The notes: generated from the letters alone by a model not told the origin. A stretch of DNA of 64,000 nucleotides from UBA6059 sp040222235 (GCA_040222235.1 JAVKDO010000142.1:6058-70057); one strand, 5' to 3'; positions 23,657 through 33,560 are shown, counted from the first letter of the stretch. Numbers and translations are program-made.

Positions 23657-26146
23657 ATGACCTTTCTCAGACTGTGGTATATCGCCGTATTGATCATGCT
23701 ATCGCTTCCTATTAGCGCACAGGTAGATCAGCAGTCACCAAACATCATAGATTTCCTATCGGAACTAGAGACTAAGCACAATGTCAGTTTCGCCTATAAC
23801 TATGGCCTTTTCGAAAGCTTGCCAGTCCCTGCTACACTATCAGATTGCAACGATTTCGAGACGTGTATCAGTCAACTACAGGCACTTACTCCTATTGAAG
23901 TAAAGCCTTCTACCAATGGTCGCTATACACTCATGCCTGTTAGAGCTACCGCAATAGTCAGCGTAGTAGATGGTACTGACGAGACACTTCTCGATATGAT
24001 TACGGTAGGACTAAATGATGGCGATGGCACCATTGTCCTGCCGACCGATAATCACTTCACCATCAAGGGTCTCTTCCCTACCGACTCAGTCACGCTATAT
24101 TCTCGTTTTTATTTACCTAGTAAAATGTCTGCACAAGACTTGCTATCTGGGACTACACCTGTCAAACTCAAGGCTGACACCATCTACCTTGAAGAGGTCG
24201 TCATAGAAGATTTCATTACGAAGGGTGTTAGCACTCAATTAAGTGATCAAAAAATGATAGTTAATATGAGTTCGCTGGGACCGCTTGCAGGAGACACAGA
24301 CGGTGATGTACTTACAGCACTCGGTACACTTCCGGGTGTACGCACGCCTAGCGGAAAGCCTGGTGGCATCAACTTTAGGGGTACCACATTTGATCAGACC
24401 ATGATCTACTTTGATGACATCCCCATCTATCATACAGGGCACTTCTTCGGCACTATCTCTCCTTACAATGCGGCTGTTGTAGAACAGATAGAAATCTACC
24501 GTGGAACATTGCCAGCAAAATGGGGTGGCCGCTTAGGCGGCTTAATAGATATTTCTACTGCTGAAGACGTACCCGAAAAAGTAAGTGGCAGTGTCTCGCT
24601 CAATACGGTGTACGCTGGTGGAAGTCTCAACCTACCCCTTATCAAAGACAAATGGGGGTTGTCCATCGCCAGCCGAGCAAGCTACCCGATAGATAACCTT
24701 TCCCCAAAACTCGAAGCACTACGCCAGCTCAACTTTCAAGGCAGTCGTATCATCGACAGTGAAAACAACCCAAGAACTACACTTACTGATGATCTCTATT
24801 TCGGAGATATCAATGGTAAATCTGTGTATCAAGTCAATGACAGAAATAGCATCTCCGTAAGTGGGATCTTGATTGACAATGGATACAACTATGAATGGGG
24901 GTCACCTGACATGAATCTATTGGAGACGGAGGACCTTGAGCTGGACAACTGGGGTTTGACTTCAAAATGGAGTAGCGATATTTCAGAGAAGATCGATCTG
25001 AATCTAGGCATGTCTTTGTCAAACCTTGACGTTCTCGAAGGTGTCGGCGTTCAGGAGAATGGTCAGCAAACTCGACAGAGAGTTACCGCCAACAGTCTCG
25101 ACGAGAGACGGATCTTTCTAGATATTAATCAAACTCAGAGCAACACCACTACATGGAGCTATGGATACAGCCTAACACGGCAGAGAGTAGTTTTTGAAGA
25201 AGAGAGCTTAGCAGATGGAAGACCTCCAGGCCAGCAAGTCACAGCTTTTACCCACTCTGCCTATGCATCAATAAAGAAAACCTTGTCGAGCAGACTTATC
25301 ACGAATCTTGGGGTGCATTCTGATTACTATGCTCCTTTGGACAATTGGGTATTTGACCCAAGGGTATCGGCTAGTTACATTATTTCGGATAACGTCTTTC
25401 TCAAGGCAGGTGCCAGCCAATCACATCAATACATTCGCCAGCTATGGCAAGATGACTTCAATGACTTTAGGATCTCTACAGAGTTTTGGAGTATCGCTGA
25501 GAACCGCATACCTATACTTCAAGGAAGAAAGGCTATGCTCGGAATGATCTTTGAAAAAGAGCGCTGGCTTATTGATATCGAAGGATACTTCTCAAGATCT
25601 TCAGGCATTGAAAAAAAGAATGGAGCGACTATGATCGTACAGGGCGACCTGAATACTAAAGGAATAGATCTTTTTATAAAACGAAGGTCCAATCTGGTTG
25701 AGTTTTGGCTGAGTTACTCCCTAAGTCAGGTACAAACTGTTTTCGCTGAAGAAGAACTCGCCTACTACGATCAGCCACATATCCTTAATCTTGTATCAAT
25801 ACTAGCACTCGATCGTTGGAGCTTCTCTTTGTCCTGGGCACTTATGTCGGGCATGCCTGTGATCATTCCCGATATCAACCCAGGTGATCAGAGTTCCATG
25901 GGAGCAACAGCCCTCAGCATACCCTATGAGGACAGGTTTCCATTGCTTCATCAAATGGACTTCTCAGCTTCGATGAAGTTCTTGAAAGGAAAAAATGGCT
26001 ATATGGGTACCATCGGATTGTCTGTTCTCAACCTCTACGATCAGGATAATATCATCAACATCTTTCAAGAGAATACGCGCCCATCTCAGCCCTACCGATT
26101 TGCGGTAGGTTTTGCTCCCAATATTAACCTGAACATCAGATTCTAG
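23657..26146 (+). CDS. FecA-type TonB-dependent receptor with STN-like signalling domain
   Basis: The start is placed at ATG 23657, where a signal peptide begins (MTFLRLWYIAVLIMLSLPIS); the product has 829 residues. A secretin/TonB N-terminal (STN)-like domain (about residues 25-95: IIDFLSELETKHNVSFAYNY) precedes a carboxypeptidase-like segment, a plug (TALGTLPGVRTPSGKPGGIN) and the barrel. It closes with NINLNIRF. With its sigma and FecR neighbours it forms a complete surface-signalling trio. The ligand is unknown and need not be a siderophore. Its stop interlocks with that of the convergent SCO gene in a shared CTAG (26143-26146). Confidence 0.9.
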   Translation: MTFLRLWYIAVLIMLSLPISAQVDQQSPNIIDFLSELETKHNVSFAYNYGLFESLPVPATLSDCNDFETCISQLQALTPIEVKPSTNGRYTLMPVRATAIVSVVDGTDETLLDMITVGLNDGDGTIVLPTDNHFTIKGLFPTDSVTLYSRFYLPSKMSAQDLLSGTTPVKLKADTIYLEEVVIEDFITKGVSTQLSDQKMIVNMSSLGPLAGDTDGDVLTALGTLPGVRTPSGKPGGINFRGTTFDQTMIYFDDIPIYHTGHFFGTISPYNAAVVEQIEIYRGTLPAKWGGRLGGLIDISTAEDVPEKVSGSVSLNTVYAGGSLNLPLIKDKWGLSIASRASYPIDNLSPKLEALRQLNFQGSRIIDSENNPRTTLTDDLYFGDINGKSVYQVNDRNSISVSGILIDNGYNYEWGSPDMNLLETEDLELDNWGLTSKWSSDISEKIDLNLGMSLSNLDVLEGVGVQENGQQTRQRVTANSLDERRIFLDINQTQSNTTTWSYGYSLTRQRVVFEEESLADGRPPGQQVTAFTHSAYASIKKTLSSRLITNLGVHSDYYAPLDNWVFDPRVSASYIISDNVFLKAGASQSHQYIRQLWQDDFNDFRISTEFWSIAENRIPILQGRKAMLGMIFEKERWLIDIEGYFSRSSGIEKKNGATMIVQGDLNTKGIDLFIKRRSNLVEFWLSYSLSQVQTVFAEEELAYYDQPHILNLVSILALDRWSFSLSWALMSGMPVIIPDINPGDQSSMGATALSIPYEDRFPLLHQMDFSASMKFLKGKNGYMGTIGLSVLNLYDQDNIINIFQENTRPSQPYRFAVGFAPNINLNIRF

Positions 26147-26823
26147 TCGGAAGAATCTCCATAGCTTTCTTCTCTCAGTGTTTCAATGTCTGCAATCAGT
26201 TGATTGACTGAGGTCTTATTGAGGCCATTGTAGATACCTCGAATATGTCTATTACCGTCGACGAGAATGAAATTCTCTGTATGTAAAAATTCATCCGGAT
26301 CTTTCGTCAAACCAAGGTACTCCTCTACAAAATACTGGTATCGTCCAAGTTGGTAAATCTCCTCCCTATCCCCTGTTAGCAGGTGCCATTTACCTTCGAC
26401 GACATTTTTCCGCTCTGCATAGCGCTTCAAGACTGGAATACTGTCATACTCTGGGGTAACCGAATGTGATAACAATAGCACATTATCATCCTCAAGAAAC
26501 GCCTCTTGAACTAATGCCATATTATTCGTCATCTTAGGACAAATGCCAGGACAGGTAGTAAAGAAGAAGTCAACAACAAACAGCTTATTATCTACGTCCT
26601 TCTCAGTGAAATTTTCGCCAAGTTGATTGACCAAGGAAAACTCGGGGATACGATGAAAATCGGCTGGTAGCGTCTCTTCATCATCAAACCACTGCGGCGT
26701 AAATGTCGCTTCTCTATAGTAGGGCAAAGCCGTCACTCGACTAGTCACTTTTGAGTTATTTTCATTTGCTTGACAGCCCATCATAAGCCATATCAATGCA
26801 CATAATATGAGTAATCTATTCAT
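26143..26823 (-). CDS. SCO1/SenC-family copper-binding lipoprotein
   Basis: This 226-residue protein has a lipoprotein signal (LMMGC, Cys17) and a thioredoxin fold with CPGICPKM (the Cys-x3-Cys copper site) and the copper-ligand histidine in LLSHSVTPEYDS; ILVDGNRHIRGIYNG closes the domain. SCO proteins deliver copper to cytochrome oxidase CuA or act as thiol reductases. It is the last gene downstream of a sigma/anti-sigma/Spy-like group, with a 106-nt gap. A link to metal homeostasis is plausible. No cytochrome oxidase genes are in the window. Confidence 0.92.
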   Translation of the reverse strand: MNRLLILCALIWLMMGCQANENNSKVTSRVTALPYYREATFTPQWFDDEETLPADFHRIPEFSLVNQLGENFTEKDVDNKLFVVDFFFTTCPGICPKMTNNMALVQEAFLEDDNVLLLSHSVTPEYDSIPVLKRYAERKNVVEGKWHLLTGDREEIYQLGRYQYFVEEYLGLTKDPDEFLHTENFILVDGNRHIRGIYNGLNKTSVNQLIADIETLREESYGDSSD

Positions 26824-26929
26824 GAGCTACAATATTCTCTTCTGATAATTCGAAACAAAGACTCGAGCGTTTGAGTCCAAAAATTCGACCATTTTTCAAG
26901 TTTTGATTGTTTGATCTATAGACGTGGTA

Positions 26930-27430
26930 TTATCGACGATCCCTTGGTGGTGGTGAATTGTTTTTTCCCTTATTCAGTAAAACACTAATCACCTGATCTA
27001 TAGTCTTATCAAACTGGGCCAATTGTGACGGATCACAAAGTTCCTTCAACTCTTCAAAGTGGTCATAAGTAACAGAGATCTTATCACTTTCGAGCTTACT
27101 AAGCTTCGCCAATATCTCACCCATTGCCTTTTCAGAAAGGCTCTCTTTTTTCAAGTATCCCAGGTATAATTCGGCTTGCTCCTTCTGATCTCTTTCTATA
27201 TGGCGCATCTCTTCACTGTGCTTAGCTGCCAGCTTGAAATACGCATTTCTTTGTTCACTACTTAAGCCGAGCCGATCACTAATTTCTGCTTTCAGATCAT
27301 TCTGACCTCTTCCACCTGGCCTTCCAGGTGGAAGAGGTCGTCCCACGACTAGAAAACCGATCACCGTCACATTTACTGCGAGCATTATCAAAAAGCCAAT
27401 TTTGTAAATCTTACTATTGCTCATTGTCAT
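26930..27430 (-). CDS. Spy/CpxP/CnrX-like periplasmic protein
   Basis: This 166-residue protein has one N-terminal membrane anchor (IGFLIMLAVNVTVIGFLVV), a proline/glycine-rich spacer, then a four-helix region with LGLSSEQRNAYFKLAAKHSEEMRHIERD split over two helices and a second LxxEL-type helix (FEELKELCDPSQLAQFDKTI). This is the LTxxQ-like Spy/CnrX fold (heavy-metal resistance family). CnrX-type proteins sense Ni/Co or Cu in the periplasm and act on an anti-sigma factor. It overlaps the anti-sigma-like gene by 17 nt and is co-transcribed with the sigma factor, which fits that role. Confidence 0.8.
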   Translation of the reverse strand: MTMSNSKIYKIGFLIMLAVNVTVIGFLVVGRPLPPGRPGGRGQNDLKAEISDRLGLSSEQRNAYFKLAAKHSEEMRHIERDQKEQAELYLGYLKKESLSEKAMGEILAKLSKLESDKISVTYDHFEELKELCDPSQLAQFDKTIDQVISVLLNKGKNNSPPPRDRR

Positions 27431-27698
27431 AAATATTAAAACTTGTAATCATCTCCGGATAAGCCTCCGCGGTATCAACCACCTGCTGTTTATTTGAGTG
27501 ATTAGTCAGAAGTAGGGCATTGCTCGAAACAAGGATCAATATGGCAGCTGCGACTGCCATCCACTGCCCTCCCTTTTCAGCATTGGGGCGTGATCGAGCA
27601 GCCAGCTTTCGTCGAATGCCTTCGAACCCATCTGTAGGTGGTTTCGCTCGTTCGATCCCGCTTAAGCTGCGTATGACTTTGTCTTTCCACTCTTCCAT
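27414..27698 (-). CDS. Short single-pass membrane protein, probable anti-sigma factor
   Basis: The 94 residues comprise a soluble N-terminal part (MEEWKDKVIRSLSGIERAKP), a membrane segment (MAVAAAILILVSSNALLL, about residues 47-64) and a short periplasmic tail. It begins 2 nt after the sigma-factor gene and overlaps the Spy-like gene, the normal position for the membrane anti-sigma factor that ties the sigma to the envelope. No named domain is recognised; the role is inferred from context. Confidence 0.75.
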   Translation of the reverse strand: MEEWKDKVIRSLSGIERAKPPTDGFEGIRRKLAARSRPNAEKGGQWMAVAAAILILVSSNALLLTNHSNKQQVVDTAEAYPEMITSFNIYDNEQ

Positions 27699-27700
27699 AA

Positions 27701-28303
27701 TTACTTAGACGCAATTACTTTTGATTTCACTCGTTCAGGATAATGTTTTTCTAGGATACACCTAAGATTGGACTTTGCCCGCTGTAGCAAGGATTCCACA
27801 GCCTTGCGTGTCACCTTCATAATCTCAGCCACCTCTTGTTGAGGAAGTTGTTCTATTTGCGTCAGTATAAACACCGTTTTCTGGTTGTCAGACAATTCAC
27901 TGATCGCTTGAAAGAGATACCGCGCATCTTCCACATTCTCCATTTTAACTCCAGGATGATCAAAATCAGACTGATCAAATTGAAGTTTAGCAGAGTCTTT
28001 GCGATAAAGTGAACTAAAGATGCCCTTTCGCTTTGTTGCATTCTTTTTCCGTAAAAAATCTAATGCCTTGTTGACAGTAACTCGGTAGATCCATGTACTC
28101 ACTGATGAGTCAAACCTGAACTTATGGGCCGTATCGAACACAGAGATAAACACATCCTGGAGCAGTTCTTCAGCGTCTTCAGCATTCTTAGTGTAGCTGA
28201 TGAGCGTATTGTAGACTACCGCAGCGTACTGACCATAGAGTCCTTCAAGCGATTCCTGATCGCCTTCTGCCATCTTCTTTATAGTGCTAGTCTCGTCCAT
28301 CAT
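27701..28303 (-). CDS. ECF RNA polymerase sigma factor
   Basis: This 200-residue sigma factor has region 2 (LYGQYAAVVYNTLISYTKNAE ... DVFISVFDTAHKFRFDS, STWIYRVTVNKALDFLRKK) and region 4 (ELSDNQKTVFILTQIEQLPQ, VAEIMKVTRKAVESLLQRAK). It opens an operon with an anti-sigma-like membrane protein, a Spy-like sensor and probably the SCO lipoprotein. This resembles cobalt/nickel or copper-responsive cnr-type systems. A copy of the recurring CCTACCGGGA word lies 13-22 nt upstream of the ATG (28316-28325). Confidence 0.92.
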   Translation of the reverse strand: MMDETSTIKKMAEGDQESLEGLYGQYAAVVYNTLISYTKNAEDAEELLQDVFISVFDTAHKFRFDSSVSTWIYRVTVNKALDFLRKKNATKRKGIFSSLYRKDSAKLQFDQSDFDHPGVKMENVEDARYLFQAISELSDNQKTVFILTQIEQLPQQEVAEIMKVTRKAVESLLQRAKSNLRCILEKHYPERVKSKVIASK

Positions 28304-28376
28304 TGCTCCTACTCACCTACCGGGAATTGACTTTGAAATTGGTTCATAACCATAATGTCTCAATACTTGTAAATAC

Positions 28377-28943
28377 CTAAAAATGGTCTGTGACAGTCTG
28401 ATAGGAAACTTGAAGTTGATTTTGGTCTTTTAAATAATAGCCGGACTGCTGGTGGCCAGGATCTTCTACTATTTCAATGCTGCCTTTTGCATTGGCACTG
28501 ACATGAGTTGATTCGCATGAAGTGAATACCATGCAAAGAAGCATCGTGGAGATGAATAGTGCCGTCGAAATTCTTATACCACCATCTCCAGTCGTGATCA
28601 TGGTGATGGCAGATACCGTTACTAGTAAAAGAATCACTAGCAACCTGAATACGAGGTTAGTGGAATCCCTAGCTGTGAAACCTGAGGAAGCTTGTAAGAC
28701 GGGAAGAGCTTCGATAATATAGCTTCTGTCTTTCCAGTGTAGTTTATTGAGTTCTACTGCCCACTGTTCCTCCCGATCATTGATGATAGCAACTCCATCC
28801 TTAACCAACACTAATGTCCCGTTGACCAAGATTGAATTATCTGCAAGATGCCAATCACGTGCCTCAAGATGGGTGATATCACTTGAGGCTTGTGATGAGA
28901 AGGAAGTGACTATCAGAAGGAATGCGGTTATTAAAATTCTCAT
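28377..28943 (-). CDS. Exported membrane protein of unknown function
   Basis: This 188-residue product has a signal peptide (ending near SSQAS, residue 20), a soluble stretch containing VNGTLVLVKDGVAIIN and WAVELNKLHW, then two membrane helices (FRLLVILLLVTVSAITMI and TALFISTMLLCMVFTSC) and a C-terminal tail. The second helix ends in a lipobox-like FTSC, which is probably coincidental. It lies 73 nt upstream of the sigma operon on the same strand and may belong with it. No family is recognised. Confidence 0.65.
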   Translation of the reverse strand: MRILITAFLLIVTSFSSQASSDITHLEARDWHLADNSILVNGTLVLVKDGVAIINDREEQWAVELNKLHWKDRSYIIEALPVLQASSGFTARDSTNLVFRLLVILLLVTVSAITMITTGDGGIRISTALFISTMLLCMVFTSCESTHVSANAKGSIEIVEDPGHQQSGYYLKDQNQLQVSYQTVTDHF

Positions 28944-29275
28944 ATCTGAAATGGTTTACAGATAGGAGACGAACTACCATAGCAAATACCCAACCATCAG
29001 ATCAAAAAAAAAAATAGAGATCAATCAAGTGGAAGTAATCTCAATTGAAGACGAGCTATCAGTTCTAGCTGACAACAAAGTGGATTTGGACTCTCTCTAT
29101 AATTTGCTTATCTCATAAAAATAGTCCGTGAGAGGACATGATGAGCCAAAATATACAATTCAAGATTTGATTCAGGTGATTTATTTAATTGTCCAGAAGT
29201 ATTGTTGCGAATGTTAGTGTCACGTATTTGCTATCGATAACTCATAACAGTTTTATCAAATTGAATAGCAAAAAA
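28944..29275. other. Intergenic stretch without a gene
   Basis: AT-rich, with an 11-A run near 29004-29014. I see no gene, RNA or repeat in it. Confidence 0.45.
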
Positions 29276-30562
29276 TCACTTCTTCAGTGTCTTCTTATGC
29301 ACTTCCATGTCTTCGTAGCTTTCCATAAACTGTGTTTCCAAATCACCATGCTTGCTTAGGTCTTTGACTATTTGCTCATTGACAGGAAAATCATTGATCA
29401 TGCCGTAGTTTTCCCAAAACGAAGCGTTGTACGGCTGTAGTTGATATTCGTGAGGCTTCTTTCTGTCCATTTTTTTGGATGATGGGCGTTTGACGTCTTC
29501 TATTTTTATATCATCAACGATCATTTCGGTATGAAACTCATCCTCACAAAACACTTCATTGGTGCCGTCTTTGTACACTTTACCTCTAAATACAGCCATC
29601 GAATATTTGGGATAATACTTCCCATTCTGTTTAGCAAATTGCAAAGTCCTTTGATACCCTATGGCTCTATGCCAGGTAGAATCACTTGATCGACCGTCCG
29701 TCCAAGTTGAACTGCCTAATTTCACTTCTGTATCAATTTTTAGTACTGCGTAAGACTCGGTATCGATATACAAATGGTATCTGTCAAATTCGAAATGATT
29801 TCCTCTGACCACATTTCCTTCAATGACATAAACCAATCGATCGTCGATCATCGTATAACTGTCGATCTTATAATCATTATGTCTTAAAAGTAAAGAGCGG
29901 TGTGCTGGGAAAACAGTATCATCGGATATCAGCAGTTGGACAAGGTTACGCGCTGGCCTTAAGCTCTGAGCATGGTAATAATTGACTCTTTGACTTTGTC
30001 TGGTTTCGTTCAGATAGACCGTCCAGTTCGACTTCCTAGTCAAACTGTTAGCATGAAAACTAAATGTAGCTTCATATAGGTGTTTATATTCATCGCATTC
30101 CTTTTTATATGAGCGAGTAAAAAATTCCAATAAAAAAGGAGATGAAGGGTAATTGTCAGGAATGTGATCAATTGCTTTTTGAATGATCTCTTTTCCAGTT
30201 AAGGTTTTATACTTGACTTCTATTCCTTGAAGCAATACCACGCTTGGTGCCAATTCTATTGTTAAGTACGACTGGTCATCAAGTTCTCTGAAGGGCAGCA
30301 TCAATTGCGTATAGCCCATCATAGAAATCAGCAGGGTATCTTCTTCACTCCACTTTGAATGCTTAAATGTAAACTCTCCGAGAAAATTTGAAACGACTCC
30401 CTTGGAAGTGTTTAACAAGCTAACCGTGGCGAAAGCCAAAGGCTCCTTGGTAAGGTCATCTCGTATTTGTCCATTCAGGACTTGCTGATCGCTTGCTGTT
30501 TGTGACCATGCTACTGAATGGAAGAGTAGAAACAATAGCAGTAGAGTGATTCTGTATAACAT
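29276..30562 (-). CDS. Exported protein with carboxypeptidase-like regulatory domain (CarboxypepD_reg-like)
   Basis: The start is taken at ATG 30562, where a signal peptide begins (MLYRITLLLLFLLFHSVAWS); a longer frame would run into the preceding gene. The 428 residues open with the beta-sandwich LNGQIRDDLTKEPLAFATVS and ...SNFLGEFTFKHS, followed by a 300-residue region with KEIIQKAIDHIPDNYP and YSYKK-type stretches found in many Bacteroidota exported proteins. It lies 14 nt after the ABC permease gene, so it is probably in the same PadR-controlled operon. Function unknown, presumably at the cell surface or in the periplasm. Confidence 0.8.
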   Translation of the reverse strand: MLYRITLLLLFLLFHSVAWSQTASDQQVLNGQIRDDLTKEPLAFATVSLLNTSKGVVSNFLGEFTFKHSKWSEEDTLLISMMGYTQLMLPFRELDDQSYLTIELAPSVVLLQGIEVKYKTLTGKEIIQKAIDHIPDNYPSSPFLLEFFTRSYKKECDEYKHLYEATFSFHANSLTRKSNWTVYLNETRQSQRVNYYHAQSLRPARNLVQLLISDDTVFPAHRSLLLRHNDYKIDSYTMIDDRLVYVIEGNVVRGNHFEFDRYHLYIDTESYAVLKIDTEVKLGSSTWTDGRSSDSTWHRAIGYQRTLQFAKQNGKYYPKYSMAVFRGKVYKDGTNEVFCEDEFHTEMIVDDIKIEDVKRPSSKKMDRKKPHEYQLQPYNASFWENYGMINDFPVNEQIVKDLSKHGDLETQFMESYEDMEVHKKTLKK

Positions 30563-30576
30563 ATATTGTTTCAATT

Positions 30577-33189
30577 TTATTCCTGATTTAGTATTTCGAT
30601 AGGATTGACCTGAGAGTTTTTCATCGCATGAAAGCAAGAAGTCAGCAAAACAATCATCAAGGTCAATAAACCAGGAATGATAAAATACCACATATTAAGA
30701 TCTATTCGAAAGGCAAAATTGTTGAGCCAATAGTCTGATAAGTAGAAAGCGATGGGCCAAGCGATGAAAACAGCCATTAAAATGAATTTCGCGAATTTCA
30801 TAATATGCAATCCAAACAATTGCAATTGACTGGCTCCAACAACTTTACGAATGCTCATTTCCTTGGCCCGGAGATGCAAGAGCAGTGCAGAAATACTAAA
30901 AATAGCCAAACATGAGAGCATTACTGAAATCACCAACCCCACTTTGAAAATGTCCTTCACCTGATAATCTTGTTGATACAGGTTGACAAGGGAAGCATCG
31001 AGGTAATCCCACTCCAACTGAATATCTGGGTAAAATTCATGATAAACCTCTTCAATTTGAGCTAACAGGTTAGATGATCTAATTTTGTCAAGCTTCAGGA
31101 ATACATAACCTGTAGGGTAGTCACCTTTTCCTCCATGATGAATGACAATCGGCTTTATCTTTTTGTGCATTGATTGCAGGCTGAAGTCTTTGATTAATCC
31201 GATAACATGTCCATTATCTATTTCTTTACCTATCGGATTTTCCCAACCAAATTCTTTTGCAGCAGCCTCATTAATAAGGTAACCTTGATATTTATCCGAA
31301 GGAATTTCTCGATCAAAGTCTCTTCCCCGTAGTATTCTGATTCCTAACAAATCCGCAAATCCATATCCCCAATACCCTTTCTTGATGATTACAGATTTTT
31401 CCCCATTTTCTGATTCTATGTTATGCACGTCACCCCACATATTTTCATCCGTATATATTGATGATCCTGCGACTTTATCTACACCATTTAGTTGCAGGAG
31501 TGAATATTCCATGGCCTCTGTGTTAGAAAAAGAGTCATAAGGCATTTTAAGTACAAGTGTATTTTTATCATCCAACCCTTTATCTGCTTCATTGATAAAC
31601 TGAAACTGATCTACTACAATGAAGATCAGCGCAATCATCACTATGGAAAATGACAACTGAGCACCCACAAGGATTTCCCTAAAATGGAACCCACTTTGTT
31701 TAACGTTTAGCTTCCCTTTGACGATAGTTAGAATATCCTTGGATCTGGATATCACAAAGGAATTGATCGAGGAAGAAAATATGATGAACAAAACAAACCC
31801 AAATAGAATGACCATAAAATGTCTTGATTCCATAACATCAGATTCTATCATGATGCCCATTGAGTTTTTAGCCAAGTGAGCTCCTGTTGTATAGAACAAT
31901 AGCGTTAAAGGAAAAATGACCAATACGCTTAGTAGTGTATTGGCTAATACCGTCTTAGAATGATCTGCCAAGCCACCACCGAATAGTTGTAATAGGCCTA
32001 TTCTTTTAAGACTAATGGTTAATTCTGCTAGAGACTGGCCTAGGAAATTGACAAAGCCGGCGATGAAAAATAATACCGCAGTAGCGGTCAACAAATGCAG
32101 ATTGGTTAAACTTCGTTTCTTGGTGTTATCAAAAATTAAACTATTTTCCAGGTGGATATCTCCAATGTTTGTCAGAATGGAAGTTACTTTCAATTCCTTT
32201 TCATCAATGAATCGTGCATTCTGAGCGATCACGGTTTTATGGCGATCTAGTATTGTATCGATTTTCTGTTTTACTTCATTGATGTCCGCACCTTGGACTA
32301 ATTTCATGTAGGTGTAGGCATTCACCCCACCCCAGCATTCACAGTAGTCAAATGTTTCCCAATTCAATAATGCATCGAATTCTAAATGAGAAAGGTTAGG
32401 TGGATCTTCGACAATTCCGACCACATTCAAATCATATCCATTAAAACCAACTGATTTCCCAATGGGATCTTCTTCCCCAAAGAATTTAATTGCTGTAGAT
32501 TCTGTAAGAACAATTGAGTACCATTCATTCAAAGCTTCACTACTTCCACTTAGGAATTTGATTTCAAGTATATCTGCAAAATCTGCGCTAGTCGTGAGAG
32601 CATGTTCATTATGAAAAGTCTGTTCATTGACTTCAAAGTCGTGTCTGAAATTGTAAATTTCGTCATCATACCATCCGGCATTTTCTATCTCTGCTATTTC
32701 TTCTTTTAGGGTGCTGGCAAGTGCTTCCGGAGACTCAGCGTCTTTCGTTATTACTCCATCTATTTCAGCCTGAATAGCTACTTTATAGATGCGATCATGA
32801 TCTTGGATGTGTTCATCATATGAAAACTCCTGAAGAACATATAAGGAAAGGAGTAATGCAAAAGCCAGGCACATTGAAAGACTGATCATCTTTACAGAAA
32901 ACAGCCATTTGTTTCGTCCGGCATTTCTAAGGGCAATCTTGAAGTTCAAATTCCAGAGGATCTCCAAATAACTGGGTATATGATTCTCGTTGGTATGCTT
33001 AATATTAGACATCCTGCAAAACCGAATGACATCATAGACATAACTCATGTCTGCAATGCGCTTTCCTTTGTTTTCGAGCCTTTCAAAATATAGTTCATGA
33101 GCATCTCCTTGAATCTCATCTAATAGCTCGGGATCACAGTACCAACTCAAAAAGCGTTCTGCCAATTTTGGAGGTTGAGCACGCTTCAT
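30577..33189 (-). CDS. ABC transporter permease of the MacB/FtsX type with N-terminal permease-prefix domain
   Basis: This 870-residue protein starts with the short prefix domain (PPKLAERFLSWYCDPELLDE, then GDAHELYFERLENKG) typical of Bacteroidota. It is followed by two MacB/FtsX units, each with a periplasmic MacB_PCD-like domain and four helices in all per unit group (SVKMISLSMCLAFALLLSL; FSIVMIALIFIVVDQF; LVISVMLSCLAIFSIS; WYFIIPGLLTLMIVLL). MacB-type permeases do not move substrate across the inner membrane but transmit ATP-driven force to the envelope. No ATPase gene is adjacent. The start overlaps the PadR gene by 4 nt. Confidence 0.9.
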   Translation of the reverse strand: MKRAQPPKLAERFLSWYCDPELLDEIQGDAHELYFERLENKGKRIADMSYVYDVIRFCRMSNIKHTNENHIPSYLEILWNLNFKIALRNAGRNKWLFSVKMISLSMCLAFALLLSLYVLQEFSYDEHIQDHDRIYKVAIQAEIDGVITKDAESPEALASTLKEEIAEIENAGWYDDEIYNFRHDFEVNEQTFHNEHALTTSADFADILEIKFLSGSSEALNEWYSIVLTESTAIKFFGEEDPIGKSVGFNGYDLNVVGIVEDPPNLSHLEFDALLNWETFDYCECWGGVNAYTYMKLVQGADINEVKQKIDTILDRHKTVIAQNARFIDEKELKVTSILTNIGDIHLENSLIFDNTKKRSLTNLHLLTATAVLFFIAGFVNFLGQSLAELTISLKRIGLLQLFGGGLADHSKTVLANTLLSVLVIFPLTLLFYTTGAHLAKNSMGIMIESDVMESRHFMVILFGFVLFIIFSSSINSFVISRSKDILTIVKGKLNVKQSGFHFREILVGAQLSFSIVMIALIFIVVDQFQFINEADKGLDDKNTLVLKMPYDSFSNTEAMEYSLLQLNGVDKVAGSSIYTDENMWGDVHNIESENGEKSVIIKKGYWGYGFADLLGIRILRGRDFDREIPSDKYQGYLINEAAAKEFGWENPIGKEIDNGHVIGLIKDFSLQSMHKKIKPIVIHHGGKGDYPTGYVFLKLDKIRSSNLLAQIEEVYHEFYPDIQLEWDYLDASLVNLYQQDYQVKDIFKVGLVISVMLSCLAIFSISALLLHLRAKEMSIRKVVGASQLQLFGLHIMKFAKFILMAVFIAWPIAFYLSDYWLNNFAFRIDLNMWYFIIPGLLTLMIVLLTSCFHAMKNSQVNPIEILNQE

Positions 33190-33524
33190 ATCAAATTTAT
33201 TGAGAAGTCAGGAACTCTTTGATAGAGTTGAATTTTAAGTTCCATGATGTCCTTTAAGGTACTCTTACCTGTGTCAGTCAATTGAAAAAAACGTTTGCTA
33301 CGTCCACCACGCTCTTGCGTAGCACCGCCTACATGGGAAGCAACTAGGCCTTTACTTTGAAGGCGCTTTAGTCCCTGGTGAATTGCACTGATATTGACAT
33401 TTCTATTAGCATGTTCGCCGAGGTATTTCATAACTGAAACACCGTAAGCTTCCAGCCCCAATGAAGCAACTGCCAGCAGGATAAGTTCTTCGAACTCCCC
33501 CAAATGATTTCCTTTCGTACCCAT
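33186..33524 (-). CDS. PadR-family transcriptional regulator
   Basis: This 112-residue winged-helix protein has the PadR pattern: LGEFEELILLAVASL, a recognition region SAIHQGLKRLQSKGLVASHV, the wing (ERGGRSKRFFQLTDTGK) and a short C-terminal dimerisation helix. It is a short, single-domain PadR (subfamily 2). It heads an operon with the permease, a pairing seen repeatedly in Bacteroidota, and most likely represses itself through the inverted repeat 6 nt upstream. Confidence 0.92.
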   Translation of the reverse strand: MGTKGNHLGEFEELILLAVASLGLEAYGVSVMKYLGEHANRNVNISAIHQGLKRLQSKGLVASHVGGATQERGGRSKRFFQLTDTGKSTLKDIMELKIQLYQRVPDFSINLI

Positions 33525-33530
33525 TTTGTT

Positions 33531-33560
33531 TTATTAGTTATGCAAAAGTAAAACTAATAA
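33531..33560. promoter_or_regulatory. Operator-like inverted repeat upstream of padR
   Basis: TTATTAGTT (33531-33539) is mirrored exactly by AACTAATAA (33552-33560) with 12 nt between. A second, overlapping pair GTAAAA/TTTTAC (33548-33570) adjoins it. Both lie directly in front of padR and are good candidates for its binding site. Confidence 0.5.
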
